A DNA stretch of 64,000 nucleotides from Taxawa tesnikishii (nom. ined.) (GCA_030247885.1 JAPDRO010000014.1:124001-188000); one strand, 5' to 3'; counted from the first letter of the stretch, positions 49,193 to 61,174 are shown. Notes: a model not told the origin generated them from the letters alone. Numbers and translations are program-made.

Positions 49193-52010
49193 TCAACGAA
49201 GCGGCAAGGATGGTCTTTCAGGAGGCCGACCGCCACCCGACATATGCTGATCAGGGAAGTCAAAAGGCGGCGGAGGGGCCCGCGCCCGTTCCTCACGCGC
49301 TTCATCCACTTGCTCGAAGGATACTCTAACGTTACTTCCCGCCGGTGGAGGCGGTCCATACGGCGGCGGTGCTCTTGCATCAGTGGGAGCTCGAGCTGGG
49401 ACATCGAAACGCATCGGCGTTCCATCCGCATTGAGAGGCAGATCGTCGACTGGGAAATCATTGAAGCGGGCAACGCCGAGAGGAGAATGTCTGGCACTGG
49501 GTGAACGTGCAGGCCGTTCTGGCTCCAGAATACAGACGGGGACATCTCTGTGTCCGTGAGAAGGAGATGTTGCTGGACGTTGTGGACTTGAGGTCAACAT
49601 GGGAATTTCGCGGTATCCATGGAGAGATGTGGCTCCTTGGGTGGGAGCGGATGGTGGACCTGACGAGACCCGGAGCGGAGGAGACGGACGGCGAGGAGAG
49701 TCGTCAACCACGCCAGGAGGTGGGTGACGGGAAAGTGGCGGCTGTGTCGCAAAAGGCTCGGATGCATGTCGCTGTAACGGAGGCGATGCGTGATGGACAG
49801 GTGCTGTCGGAGATCTTGGACGACGAGGTGGAGAGTTGGGCATAAAGCGTGTCGGACGTGATGGACGGTTCGTTGGGGGATCAGGAGTGAGCTCAGTAAA
49901 GCGTGTCTCCAGCCTGCGAGGAGGTGAGAACAACCTGGTACTGCCTCTACCAAGACCAGGCGGGCCCTTGGGACGTCTAGGGCGGATCCAGTTACCAACT
50001 GTTGATGCACGTTAGCGGTCCTCACGACGAAGACCTGAAAAGCAGGCAGTACGTACTCACCGTCATCGTCGAGATCATCCAGCCCTCCACCGAAACCGTC
50101 GTCGTCAAACCTCCTCCTACTTCTCACACCCCCGTCCTGCCGAATCCAGCTCGACCCCGGCGTCCTCCTCCTGGCGGCCGAACTCCCCACCGGCCTCCAC
50201 CCATCCCTCCCCGAAATCGTCTGCGCCGTAATTGCCGAATACGTTGTTGTTCATCCCTCCCTGTGACAGTCCCTGCGGCAATCCAGGCATCGTGCCATAC
50301 ATGCCGCCGCCTAGTATACCGCTACCAAGGGTTGGTGTCCCGTATGGCAGACCGCTACCAAGGGTTGGTGTCCCGTATGGCAGACCGCTACCAAGACCTG
50401 TCTGCATCCCTGGTACTCCACCAGCACCAAGCGCACCGTAGCCGGCGTTTCCCCACCATTTAGCCCCTTCACCCCGTGTAATCCCCCGTCGAGCCCACCG
50501 ATTCCGCCCATTGCACCATTTGCTCCCGCCCGCCCCTGCAAAGCGTCTATCACTATCTTGACCAACCCATCTCTGAAACGATCCGCGTTGCGCTGCCCTA
50601 GTGTTCCCTCAACCATGTTTCTGAGGTCTCGAAATGTAAAAGGCCGGTATTCATCCATGAAGAACCAATCGTCAGCGCTCTCTTGGTTCTTGCTTCCGCT
50701 TGGTGGTTGCCTGCCGACCCGTGGAGACGCGAGGCCAGGAGATGCGATATTGGGGCCCCCAAGAGGAGGAGTGTCGCCGAAATTTGGACCACCAAAGCCA
50801 GCGTCTCCCCTATACCAACCACCAACCCCGCCCATACCGCCGCCGACTCCTCCCCCACCCCACGGTCGAGCACGCCCTGGGCCCCACGGGGAAGCGCCTG
50901 GTTCCCATCCTCCTGACCAACCTCCTGGCCAACCTCCCCTCTGTCACCTCCACCACCCCCGAACCCGCCAACGCCTCCCAATCCCCAAAAGTCCCCAAAC
51001 CCACCATCACTCCTTCCACGTCTCCGCAAGGCCAGTTCATCTAATACTTGTTCCATCTTCTGCCAGTCGTCGGTGGTCCAGTACTGAGGACTCTTGATGC
51101 CAAGGCCGTTCCAGAAGCGCCATTGGCCCGGGTTGCGGCCCTCGAAGGCGTCATGGTAGCGTTCGCGGCCTGTGGCTTGGTCTCGATCTACGAGTATATA
51201 GCGGGGTTCCCTAGGGCAGATTCAGGCCGAGTTGAGAAGAGACGGTTGAGGGGAGCAAGAGCATGGGAGGAATGCGGGTGAAAGGGCTAGAGGTGCAAGA
51301 CAGAGGCTGGGTTACGTACCTTCGGGATGAAGACGGCGGATAGCGAGAGTGATGTCGACCTCCACACCAGCATTTGTGCGGGTAGCAGACACGAAAGTCG
51401 GAGACTGGGTACTGAATATAAGTCTCGCAAGATGCGGGCGGAAGTGAGAGTGCAGAACCCATGATCGAGACCGCCTCGACGCGGCCGGCTGACAGAGAGG
51501 CCTAGAGCCTCGGACGATGAAGAGCCAGATACGTCTTCTTTTTCTCTGCAAAAGAATGCTGACGATGCAGATACGATGGACTGTTGTGCTATACAGAAGT
51601 GGGGAACGTGGTTGTGAAACTAGTATCGGGTAAGGTATGGTCAGGACTTCCGTTGCTGCGAAGAGGCTGTTGCTCAGTATCGAATTATCGAGAGAACGGA
51701 AACAACTCTCACCTTCTAGGGGCGGGCATGAGTAAAAAGTGAATTTGCGGTGAACGGAGCCAGTTCGGAATCGGGCGTGTACATTCACGAGATCATAGGC
51801 CCGCAAGACCGGTATCCAGCCAGAAAGCTCTATGAGATCGTGGCCAGCAGTGATTAGCTCGCACATCGAGGCGTAACAAATGCCCGGGATGTGATCGAGA
51901 TGAGTGGTCGAACTCCATACGTTCCTGACTCCTAAGGCATAGAAGCGTCGGTGAGCAAGGATGGAAGCGAAGTGGCTTGGCAATGTTTGCTGCAACCAGG
52001 GTGAGATCAT
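49193..52010 (-). CDS. Uncharacterised Gly/Pro-rich protein, multi-exon, frame interrupted
   Basis: A probable first exon (52010-51713) encodes a non-repetitive domain (LDHIPGICYASMCELITAG..YDLVNVHARFRTGS..KFTFYSCPPLEG). Next come VDITLAIRRLHPEG and, after an intron near 51220-51320, EPRYILVDRDQATGRERYHDAF with FWNGLGIKSPQYWTTDDW. The middle is very Gly-rich but holds a conserved-looking island (DDWFFMDEYRPFTFRDLRNM). An 11-residue unit GSGLPYGTPTL is repeated by a 33-bp minisatellite. A further intron (about 50061-50000) leads to a Pro/Arg-rich C-terminus. At least two one-base losses are inferred (near 50940 and in the C4 run at 50451-50454). Exon borders are approximate; no family is recognised. 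Confidence 0.6.
50323..50398 (-). repeat. 33-bp coding minisatellite
   Basis: About 2.3 tandem copies of a 33-bp unit encode the 11-residue repeat GSGLPYGTPTL in the Gly-rich protein. The first two full copies appear identical at DNA level, which suggests recent expansion. Confidence 0.85.
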
Positions 52011-52435
52011 ATGAGTTCATGCGACCCGAGAGCACCAAGGTGTGGAAAATGATGCACGAACTGCATGTATGAGGCAGGGATGGTACCGCAAAGGTGGCTT
52101 GGAGGCGAGAACACTGCGTCAGTACTATGCTTGGCTGCGCGAAGGCAATGCAAAAATGGAAAATGTTTGATGGTCGAAATGGTCGAACGGTTTCCTGTTC
52201 AGGGATCTAGTAATACAGCACAGCCTGCGCTAATGCATAAATAGGGTGATCTTGTCGCTTCAAGGCGTACCGTTGTCCCACACTCTCCTCGCAAATGCAA
52301 CGCGTCTCGCGTACCTCTTGCTGGTCACCGGACGTAGTGCATAAAGGCAAACAGTATGTTGACTCCTCATGCCCCTCGTCTCATTCCTGCAGCCTGCATG
52401 CAAATGCAAAACTCAAAATCATTCCAACACGATCA

Positions 52436-54577
52436 TCACGAAGTTCCCCTCCTCGTTCTTCTCTTCTTGCTTTCCAAGAGTTCCGCCTCCTCACTTTCTC
52501 TTATGCTCCTCTCCCGCTCCAGCTTCAGACTATCCAGCGTCTTGCGGCCCTTTTTCGTTTTCCGCTCTTGGTCGGGATTTACGAACCGATGCACCGTACG
52601 GTGATCCAGAACCCGCTCTTCCTTGTCATTACGGCCCTCCTTATCGGTCTTGGGCCAAGCATAGCCGTAAAGCTTACTGTGTCGCTCACACCGCGGACAA
52701 TTAACCCTGGTGAGGTACGCGTCTTCTTGTACGAAGTAATCGTCGCAGTTCTGGCACTGTGTCCAGCGAGAGTAGGCATTTGACACCAACTTTGATGTCA
52801 GCGTATAATCGCCTGGTCTGCGCCGTTCCGTTGGATCATCATCGTCATCATCGTCGAGTGAGTCTGGTGACGTTTCAATCGTCGGTATTGGTGTTGAAGG
52901 CCGTTTTCGCAAGCTCTGTCGTGTGGGCGCACGAACCATCTTCCTCTTCTTGCGCACAATGACCGTCTGAAGCGCATCATTAAGCTCGAGGCTGTCGGAA
53001 AGTTCGGAAAGCTCAGATTCGGACTCGACCTCTTCGTTCGCCGAAGTTCCCTCAGCCAACGAGGTAGCCGCTGTGGACGCAGATGATACTTGAGAAGTGT
53101 CTGTAACCGCAGAAATAGGGGAGCTCGAACGGCCAGTGTCCGAATCGGATGCTATGTACGTCGACTTGAATGCTTGCGTATATTTTCTCTTCAGCTCTGG
53201 CGAGGTCTGTCCTGACGAGGAAACACTTGGACTGCCTGTCCTCGAAGTGGCGGACTTCGAAGCTTTAGAAGCTTTTCCGTATTTGCGCTTGATGGTCTGC
53301 GAGGGCGTGAGCGCATCAAAATTGTATGGGTCTGTCTCAGTTTCTTCTGGTTTCGTCACTGAGTCGAGGATGCGGTTGTTGATGATTCTGCTCAACTTCC
53401 CCTTTTGGCTCGGCTGAGATTGCGCTGTGTCCTCGCTGGATGCACTGCTCTCGGTTTCTCGGGTGCCTTCAATATCTGCTGCTGTGACCACTTGTTTCAG
53501 GTTGGATGCGCCACGTTCCTTCATGAGGAGTCGAGTGTTCGACTTCGGTGATCCAGTAGCTGATGCATCAATCTCCACCTTACTCCTCTTCGTCGGTTGT
53601 GGAGATGCCGCTTCTGGCGTTAGTATGAGAGAATGTGTCTCCGGATCGACCATGTACTTCCTCTTCCGCCTTGTGTTGGGTCTGAATAGTTCTTCCGCAT
53701 CTGGTTGTGGTGTTTCCTCAGGTGTACTGGACTGTTTCCGCGGAGCTCCCCATCCATTTCTCTGGTAGCGCTCGCAGGTCGCGCACAAACATTCGCAATT
53801 GTCCTCACCGAAGTAGTCGTCGCCGTAAGTGACCGTGATTTCTTCTCCGACCTCTATGTCTTTCGCACTGACGATCTGCATGCCGTGTGGTCCTTGTGTC
53901 GTGAGTCTAGCATTTGCATCACAGTCATGATTCGCAAATCTAGCAGGTCCGAGGAACAGCGATGGAGTCTTTTTCGGCTAGACATTACAATGCTGAAATC
54001 GCGCTTCTTCAAATCTAGATCCTCTTCCTCTTTCTTTGTCATGGCAACCTGAATGCCACTCAAATACTTGATAACTTCGCCCTTTCTAATGTTTTTGCGA
54101 GCGACAGTGGACGCCTCGTGGGTAAGTATCGTGTATCGGTTTGTTGTGCAAACCTCGAAGGGGCAATCTGGGAGGTATATGTTTACGTATTTCCGCAAAT
54201 GTCGGACAAAGTGCTCTTTCTCATCCATTGTCGCGAGGCTGTTGTGGTAGCGCTGCAGGCCTGGCAGCTTCAACAGTTCCTGGGTTGCAGTTATAGGGTC
54301 TTTCGAGATTACTACATGTTGCTGCAGTATACGCGTCACGTCGTCTTCCCTGACTCCGCGCGAGGGATGGTACCCGGGGCGCAGTTTTCGGATAGTAGTC
54401 CAGTAGTAGACCTTTGGCCAGGACAAGTCAGCTGTTGTAGCGAATCCCGCTCGCAGTGGAGACGCACCTTGTCCACAAGGGCGTCAGTAATCAGGTCGTC
54501 GTAGTTTGCGAGCTGCGCAAGGGTCAAGCCCCTTTCTTTGCCAATGCATGCTCCAGAGGAGCCGCGTGAGGTGCCAT
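52436..54577 (-). CDS. set9: Set9/Suv4-20-type histone H4 lysine 20 methyltransferase, frame interrupted
   Basis: Exons 54577-54468 and 54411-52436. The ATG at 54577 gives the family-typical MAPHAAPLEHALAKKG; then one base is missing in a run (plus-strand C4, 54529-54532) before LTLAQLANYDDLITDALVDK. The SET domain includes VYYWTTIRKLRPGY, the substrate/cofactor core (ARKNIRKGEVIKYLSGI) and, after a second missing base in an A5 run (plus-strand T5, 53970-53974), the RFANHDCDANARL motif that binds S-adenosylmethionine. EEITVTYGDDYF and a post-SET CECLCATC follow. The long C-terminal half is disordered and basic/acidic mixed. Set9 methylates H4K20, used in checkpoint signalling. Confidence 0.92.
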
Positions 54578-55082
54578 GTCCGGCGGTCAAGATTTAGGAG
54601 AGCAGATACGAATACAAAAGAAAGCCAGTGCCGAGTGTAGCTGACCGATTTAGAAGAAGCAGGTGTAGTGGTAAAAGAGGCTGGGTATGAATGACGATGA
54701 TCCGCTCAGCTGAAGGAATGCGCCGGAACGCGTAGCCATGCAAACAAGGGAAATGAGCACGAGAGAGAGGTCGTTGTGAACAGGTGATTGCCAGCGCTAG
54801 GAAACGCACATGTCGCGAAACTGTTACACAAGTCTGCCACCCTTTGGGTCAGTATTGTTGGGTTCACAAAGGGAGCGTCTGCGTCGCGCCAAAGTGGACT
54901 CTCGAGACCGCATCTCCGTTCATCCTTGATCCTTGCCCATCGGCAGTCTCGGCTGCTACCGAGCTACCCGAGCTGTACAACTTTATGGGATCGTTGCGTT
55001 AAACTCCATACAGAGGAGAACGACGAAGGAGCAGAATCCCACGCCAGTCGCGCAACGCTATATACAGGATACAGCAGCCGAG
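54578..55082. promoter_or_regulatory. Divergent SET9/uL14m intergenic region
   Basis: About 505 bp between head-to-head starts. No specific motif is certain; a TATATACAGG element lies about 20 bp before the uL14m ATG, too close for a conventional TATA box. Confidence 0.35.
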
Positions 55083-55715
55083 ATGATTCAACTAAAAGTG
55101 CGTCCTCTCAACTACGCGCTATATCCGCACTTGATTGACATGCATGCAGACGTTGGTCAACTGCATTGACAACTCCGGCGCCGCAGTGGTCGAGTGTGTC
55201 AAGGTCCTGAGATCCAAGAGACATGCCAAAATCGGTCAGTCGACACCACAGTTCTCACATGTGCCGTCGTCTTCTCCAAGTTTTGCGTCTACGAAAACAA
55301 CCTCAAGCGTTCGATGCTCATAGTGCACCGCAGGTGATCGCATAATTGTCGTCGTCCAAAAACAACGCAACTTCGGTCCCGAGTCTGGCGGTGGCGGTGT
55401 ATCGGTCAGCGCGGCGAACAAGGTCAGAAGAGGAGACATTAGGCACGCTGTGGTTGTGCGGACGGCGAAGAAGCTGCAGAGGCCGGATGGCAGTGTTGTC
55501 AAATTCGACGACAACGCGTGCGTTTTGATCAACAAGGGTGGTGAGCCGATAGGATCGAGACTGAACGGTGAGTGGATATCGTAACACGGAAAGGACGGCG
55601 TTGTGGGAATAAGGAGACTTGGGCAAAGGCTGATGTCGGTACAGGTCTCGTGGGCAAGGAGCTGAGGGACAAGAAATGGTCCAAAATCCTCTCTCTGGCA
55701 CCAATGCACTTGTAA
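55083..55715 (+). CDS. mrpl38: Mitochondrial large-subunit ribosomal protein uL14m
   Basis: Four exons (55083-55097, 55150-55234, 55334-55567, 55645-55715) splice to a complete 134-residue protein. It starts [16 protein letters not shown] and contains the uL14 signature region: [48 protein letters not shown], ending in LSLAPMHL. All introns are canonical GT-AG and phases agree. The match is to the bacterial-type (mitochondrial) L14 of fungi, MRPL38 in yeast, not the cytosolic protein. It would sit at the subunit interface of the mitoribosome. No frame problem. Confidence 0.93.
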
Positions 55716-55949
55716 AATATATATCATGGTTCATTCAGGCATAGCATTGGTGTTCAGGGCGATATTGGGCTGGTAGGTTGTACCAATAACAGTGGTCAGG
55801 ATATCATTTTTGATAGTGTAACATTAAAAATCAGCATAACACCCCAGCTCCATGCAGATGTGTTTTCCCTTCTCCCGTCAAACGCCGTGCTGTCTATGCT
55901 CCCAATCCGATTCCACCATGCGCCATGCATCAAAGACGCACTCAATCCA

Positions 55950-56730
55950 TTACTTCCGATCACCCACAGAATCCCAGACGTGGCCGCACTCGCAACACAC
56001 GTAGAAGAGTTTCTGAACAACGATTAGCAAAGCGATCAGGACATCGAATCCACGTCGCATGCTTACCATGCCGGTTTCGGCAGTTCTCTGCTGACTCTGG
56101 AAGAAGACTGCATCTCGTCCACCGCAGCGGGGATTCGGACATTCCTTATCGATGTGCGGAAGCTATACATTCCACAGCCGTCAGCGCATATTCAGCGCAG
56201 TAAACTTGATCAAAACACCGGAACCAGGGCGAAAAAGCTCATTGTGCGACGCTCTGCTGCCTCTCTCGTTTCTCGTGTTCGACTGTAGCCGGTGACGGTT
56301 CGACCTCCTCTTCTACTTCTAGACATATGCCGCCGTCCGTAGGCTCGCCGCACGTTGAGCACAAGATCTCCTGGCCGCAGAGAGTGCAGATGGAGGGGAT
56401 GTCGAAATCACCCACCGTTGGGTCCTTGCCGACGTCAGTCGTGACACCGACAGTTTCACCGACGTTCATGGCGAGTTCGTTCCGGTAGATGCAGGTCGGG
56501 TCGACGGCGGTGGGCCACTGGCAGTTGCGACACTGGAAGATGAGTTCTCTGGTCTCTTTGTTTTCGCGTGGGTAGAGCATGTTCGAGCTAGACGCTGGTC
56601 AGTACGATATCCAATGCGTGAGCATGACAGGACAGGAAAGCTCTAACCATTCGCGACAGAACTTGAATGCGACTTTCTTGGTCGCATTGCCGCTGCCCTC
56701 CTCGGGCGCTGGTGATTCGTAGGAAGCCAT
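55950..56730 (-). CDS. rpb9: RNA polymerase II subunit Rpb9
   Basis: Four exons (56730-56648, 56587-56416, 56162-56067, 56012-55950) give 137 residues. The first zinc ribbon is FCREC..NMLYPRENKETRELIFQCRNC, completed by splicing. After DVGKDPT|LPHIDKECP the second ribbon reads CPNPRCGG, then AVFFQSQQRTAETGMKLFYVCCECGHVW. The QSQQRT.ETGM.LFYVC segment is diagnostic of Rpb9/TFIIS-type ribbons. An extra polar N-terminal tail of about 20 residues precedes the first ribbon. Rpb9 tunes polymerase II fidelity, start-site choice and transcription-coupled repair. The intron after DPT is long (253 nt) and stays open downstream of the donor, so an intron-retained transcript would encode a different C-terminus. 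Confidence 0.94.
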
Positions 56731-57150
56731 GACTGACGGGTTTGTGGGTGCGTAATGAGGGACAGGTCAAGGTTCATCCGCTGGTATGATCTTGCGCGTC
56801 GGTGTTTTAATATGTCGGTTGTCGATAGAGGAACGGTAGTGGTAGATTAGTTGTTTCGTTTCTGTTTGACGCAAGCAGTTCACAGAGAACGCGATCGGGC
56901 TTCCGCGTGCCTGCTGTGTCTGTCAGCCCGGGCCAAGCTTCCATTTTCACGCAATCGTTGCCCGGCGCAATTCTCCCCGCTCCGGCACGAGGCAACAGCT
57001 CAGGTCACGGGCGGTCGCGCAGCTTGCAGCGTTCTTCTGTCCCACAACACATACGCTGTCTTGACGGTTCGTCGTTTCAGACATCAAGTACAAAGCAACA
57101 GTCGCAGTCAGTGGTCCTTAGAGAACGCGGCTGACTCAATCTACCTCAAA
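56731..57150. promoter_or_regulatory. Divergent RPB9/PIN1 intergenic region
   Basis: About 420 bp between head-to-head starts. No clear TATA element; no coding sequence. Confidence 0.35.
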
Positions 57151-58013
57151 ATGGTAAGTGTGTCGCACCAGTAGACTTCCGTAGTAGGAGGGACACGCGA
57201 ACAGGGCCGCCCCCAGATTCTGGCTGTGTTACGGTTTCCCAGCTCGAGAGCCCCTCGCGAAGCTGTCACTACCTCTCACTCTCAGTCATCAGGCCGTTTG
57301 TTGCTGTTGCTGAAGCTAACAGTCATGGCCAGGCTACCGGACTACCTGCAGGATGGGAAGTGAGACACTCCAATTCCAAAACCTTCCCTACTACTTCAAC
57401 CCAAGCACCAAGGAGAGCAGATGGGAGCCTCCTGCGGGCACGGATAGCGAGACACTGAAGCACTATATGGGCACATACCACAGCGCAGCCAACCTGCGAC
57501 CGGACGGCGCGGGATCGCAAGAGGGCAAGATTCGCGCATCGCATCTTTTAGTGAAGCACAGAGACTCAAGGCGGCCGTCAAGCTGGAGGGAGGCACAAAT
57601 CACGAGGTCTAAGGATGAGGCCATGAGCATCATCCTGGGCCACGAGGCGAGGATCAGGAGTGGAGCGACCAGCTTGGGAGACTTGGCCACGATGGAGAGC
57701 GACTGCAGCAGCGCGCGCAAGAGGGGAGATCTGTATGTTGCGCGAATCGGACCGTACCGGAATGTTGGGCTGACATGGAACAAAGTGGCTTCTTTGGCAA
57801 AGGTGACATGCAGAAGGAGTTCGAGGACGCGGCGTTCGCGCTCAAGCCGGGCGAGGTTAGCCACGTGGTGGAGACGGCATCCGGCCTGCATCTGATTGAG
57901 AGGTACGTTCGCCCGACCCTTTGTTTTGGTAAAACGCAGCACCTTGCGGAACCCTGCATTCCGGAGACTTCTGTCCCTTTCACTAACCTCTTCTTTTGTT
58001 CAGACTGGAGTGA
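57151..58013 (+). CDS. ess1: Pin1/Ess1-type peptidyl-prolyl isomerase (WW + parvulin), frame interrupted
   Basis: Exon 1 is the ATG alone (57151-57153) followed by GTAAGT; the others are 57333-57732, 57786-57902 and 58004-58013. The WW domain reads [29 protein letters not shown]. The parvulin domain follows: [19 protein letters not shown] with the phosphate-binding Arg pair, [14 protein letters not shown] with the catalytic Cys, and [34 protein letters not shown]. Pin1/Ess1 isomerises phospho-Ser/Thr-Pro bonds, notably in the RNA polymerase II CTD. In exon 2 the C3 run at 57386-57388 needs one more C to keep the WW domain in frame. Confidence 0.93.
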
Positions 58014-58790
58014 AAGGTCTACCACCCATCTTGATTTGCACGAACACTCGAGCTGCATACACTATGAGCCTTGCTGTTGTGGCAAACTTTGCGACATCCT
58101 TGTCGTCTTGCAAATACTATTACTCTATTGCATCGAGTGGCGGGTTGGCGTGGGAGGGGTTGGTTGTCACTTTCCATTGTACCCAAAAGCAGTATCGCGG
58201 TCTCTTTGCTTCTAGGCGTTCTGGGCGCTCAGGCCCGACTTCCCCAGAACCAGAAGTAGCAACGATACCCTTCAAGTTCCTGCAGCTCGTATTCTCTTAG
58301 CCGGGAGTTTGTCCGTTGCGAACTACGCGAATCTGACCACTCACACATCGCATCCACACTGCAAACCAGCGCATCGCATCTGTCGATTGATTCTATTTAA
58401 AGGGTCGCTGCATCACAACGAAACCGGCAGAATCCCCAACGACTAGTACTATTGACTGGCACCTTATTCGCTGCGGTGAAGAACATGTGAAAGTGTTCAA
58501 CCAGGTGACGCAAGCTTGATCCAAGACTTGGGTACCTCATAATCCGAGAACGCGCCTTCTTTCTCAAACGTATCTTCTTGCACGACATAAACAGCTAATT
58601 GCTCAGGTTGCGCGACAACGTTCGGAGCCCTTTCCGACACAAATATTTGGCTCTCGCTCTCGCTCTCGCTTTGGTTCGCAACCTTCCATCTCTCTGTCTT
58701 CATAACCATCACCTATCTGCTTATCCACACAACCACCTTGGTGCCAATCGCTCTTCACGTTCCGTAACGCTCCGGTCAACCATTCTCAAC
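58014..58790. other. Intergenic region / 5' leader
   Basis: No supportable gene. A GCTCTC hexamer is repeated about four times at 58649-58672. An ATG at 58599 is in frame with the next gene but gives a low-complexity N-terminus. Confidence 0.4.
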
Positions 58791-59756
58791 ATGGCACCAA
58801 CCAACCCACCACCACACCGTCGTCCATCCTGGATGAAGAGTCCCGCATCCCACCAGGTGTATCTGGATGCCGACTTCTCGCGCCCCGGTCAGCGGACTAT
58901 GGCCTTTGACGGCGACCAGTTCTCTTACAGCCCCGAGTTCCTGCACCAGTGGAGCTTGCCAAAGGCTCTTCTGGTCCGCCTTCCTGCCAGTCTATGCGCC
59001 GAGCTTGAGAAGTGGCAGACGGCTGGGGCCGCCGTGCTTACCGCATTGGATCGACTTTCCACCCTCGAGGAAGAGGCTATCACTAGAGGATGGCCTGAAA
59101 AGACTCACGCTCACCTTTCACGTTCACGCACCAACTCCAATGTTCCGTCATTCCCAAACTCTCCGGCATCGTCCCAAGACGCAACGTCACCACCGCTAAA
59201 CTATGGTTCCTCCAAGGACCTTAAAATAGCCGGACCACTTCCTGCGCTGCGCACCGACATGCGCCAGGACTCTGTGGTCACGGACAGCAACGGCAGCTTC
59301 GCCCTCGTCGACACTCCACCCTTCACTCCCGACGATTGCAAGCCAAACTATGATGAAGACACTATCATGGCCCCCAAAGCTCTGCAGAAGCTCGACAGGG
59401 AGCTCGCTCCACTTGCGCGTTGCGATTCGCTGGACAGTCCCGGCGCGACTCAGCCCCAGTTCGACGAGGCCGCATGGGACATCTACGTCAACAGCTTCGA
59501 CGCGGAACTTTCCCACCTACAATCCGAGGCCATGGTACGCTTCCGTCATCTCGTTCATGCCGTCGACAAGCTGTGGATCGACCTACAACAAGACGCGCAG
59601 CAGCCTCTCTTGGCAGTCGCGAAGACGGACTTTATGACGTGGTGGAAGACCATGGACGAGCGCGTCAAGGAGCTCGACGGTGAAGTCAGGGATCTTCACA
59701 AGCCTGACCTTGAGCTCGTCAAGTTTGAGAGACTCAATCAGGGGTTGCCGATCTGA
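58791..59756 (+). CDS. Uncharacterised fungal protein
   Basis: A single-exon ORF. The start at 58791 (MAPTNPPPHRRPSWMKSP) is preferred over the in-frame ATG at 58599 because the added stretch is low-complexity leader-like sequence; the protein is then 321 residues. The N-terminal ~150 residues include EFLHQWSLPKALLVRLPASL and a helical WQTAGAAVLTALDRLSTLEEE. A Ser/Thr/Pro-rich linker follows, and the C-terminal third is helical and acidic, with FDEAAWDIYVNSFDAELSHLQ and a Trp-rich WWKTMDERVKELDG. No known domain is recognised; the layout suggests a soluble helical protein. Confidence 0.75.
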   Translation: MAPTNPPPHRRPSWMKSPASHQVYLDADFSRPGQRTMAFDGDQFSYSPEFLHQWSLPKALLVRLPASLCAELEKWQTAGAAVLTALDRLSTLEEEAITRGWPEKTHAHLSRSRTNSNVPSFPNSPASSQDATSPPLNYGSSKDLKIAGPLPALRTDMRQDSVVTDSNGSFALVDTPPFTPDDCKPNYDEDTIMAPKALQKLDRELAPLARCDSLDSPGATQPQFDEAAWDIYVNSFDAELSHLQSEAMVRFRHLVHAVDKLWIDLQQDAQQPLLAVAKTDFMTWWKTMDERVKELDGEVRDLHKPDLELVKFERLNQGLPI

Positions 59757-61174
59757 GCTGACGTGCCGTTGACCCGTCAAAAGTAAGAATACGCCAATTG
59801 TGGGGAAGCTGATCCGGGGACGAGGTCATGTCGGTGGCGGCTCGAATCGAGGCTTAACCCGCGGGATGGTGTACTTTAGGGCGCAGATTTTTATGGGCTT
59901 CGTGATTGACTTTATTCGCTTTTGTCCCTTATGGGCTACTGGGACGCAGGAACGAGTGGGTACGATGAGACGATTCGGACGGTACGGGTGCAACGCTTGG
60001 AGCGAGCTCCCGTTACGTAAGCGGCGCAGGGATGATAAAGATTAATAAGAGACAGATGGCTGGCCACTGTACTCTACGCAGAATCCTTTGGGTTTCTTTT
60101 GATGTAGTACAACACAATACCTATGATGATTGCAACTAACCTTTTTAAGCTATTGCTGTTGCTATCGTAACTTATCTGAAACAAGGAGAACAAGGAACGG
60201 CCTGTTGCGCAAGGCGGATGCCCACCTGCGGAACCGCCGGTTTGACACCCGATCTTTCTCTTCCCCTACCACCACGCATGACTTCATCCTTCTACAACGT
60301 AACCCAGGCATGTTTGCCCGCCGCACGCATCAAAGATCACTGCCTTGGCACCCTGGACATTAGCTGTCTCCAACCCTTCACATGGCCTTTGCCGAACATA
60401 CGCCTATCGTTCGCTTGTGTAACCGGGACCGCTACTTCGTCACAGCAAGATTGCGCAAAGTCTCCAATCTTTATATTGCCAATCCGGCAGTCGCGTTACT
60501 TTCTATAACCTCGGAGAGCGAGACGAACGGTATTGCACGCTCGCTAGGATGGCCATGCCGTTATAGAACGAGCCGGCGTCAGCACTCGCAAAGACTACCT
60601 TGATCTGTCAGTCATGCCGACGACAGAGGTCGGATAGGGTGTACTCCCGGTTCTCTGCACGTCATCGCTACCTGGTGGAAAAGTGAAAGAGGATTGACCA
60701 TGTATGATCGCCATGGTATTGTGTGTCGCCTATCTGGGGTAAGACAAGGCGTTGCAAGAGTAAAGAGTGTTTTCCGATCACGATATATGGCCAACCAAGG
60801 GGAGGCCTGCTGCATTCTCTGCAAGCATTGGTGTGAGGACAGTACACAGCAAACTGACATTGTTCGGTTCGTACCACAGCAAGGCTAGCGTATACTGCCG
60901 CTCCTAGACTGCTATCACGACACCCCTCGGGTGCCTTGTTGGCAAGATTACGGGTCCCATACAAGCGAGGGATGGAGTTTGACAGACCGATTGTCGGCAT
61001 GGTGCTTTCCTATTTGGGAAACAATGATGCAGTAGTGGGCCGAGCTTGGCTTTACTCCCACAACACGTAAAACCCACGTCCTCGCGCAAACAAATGTGGC
61101 GTGTTTCATCTCTCATCTGCCTTACGCTCTTCACCACACCATTCGCACGTTCTTTCGCATTTTCCTACGACGAC
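59757..61174. other. Intergenic region
   Basis: About 1.4 kb without a convincing gene. Short ORFs on both strands have no domain-like sequence. An in-frame ATG at 61046 upstream of the BTB gene gives a hydrophobic N-terminus that may be 5' leader. Confidence 0.4.
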
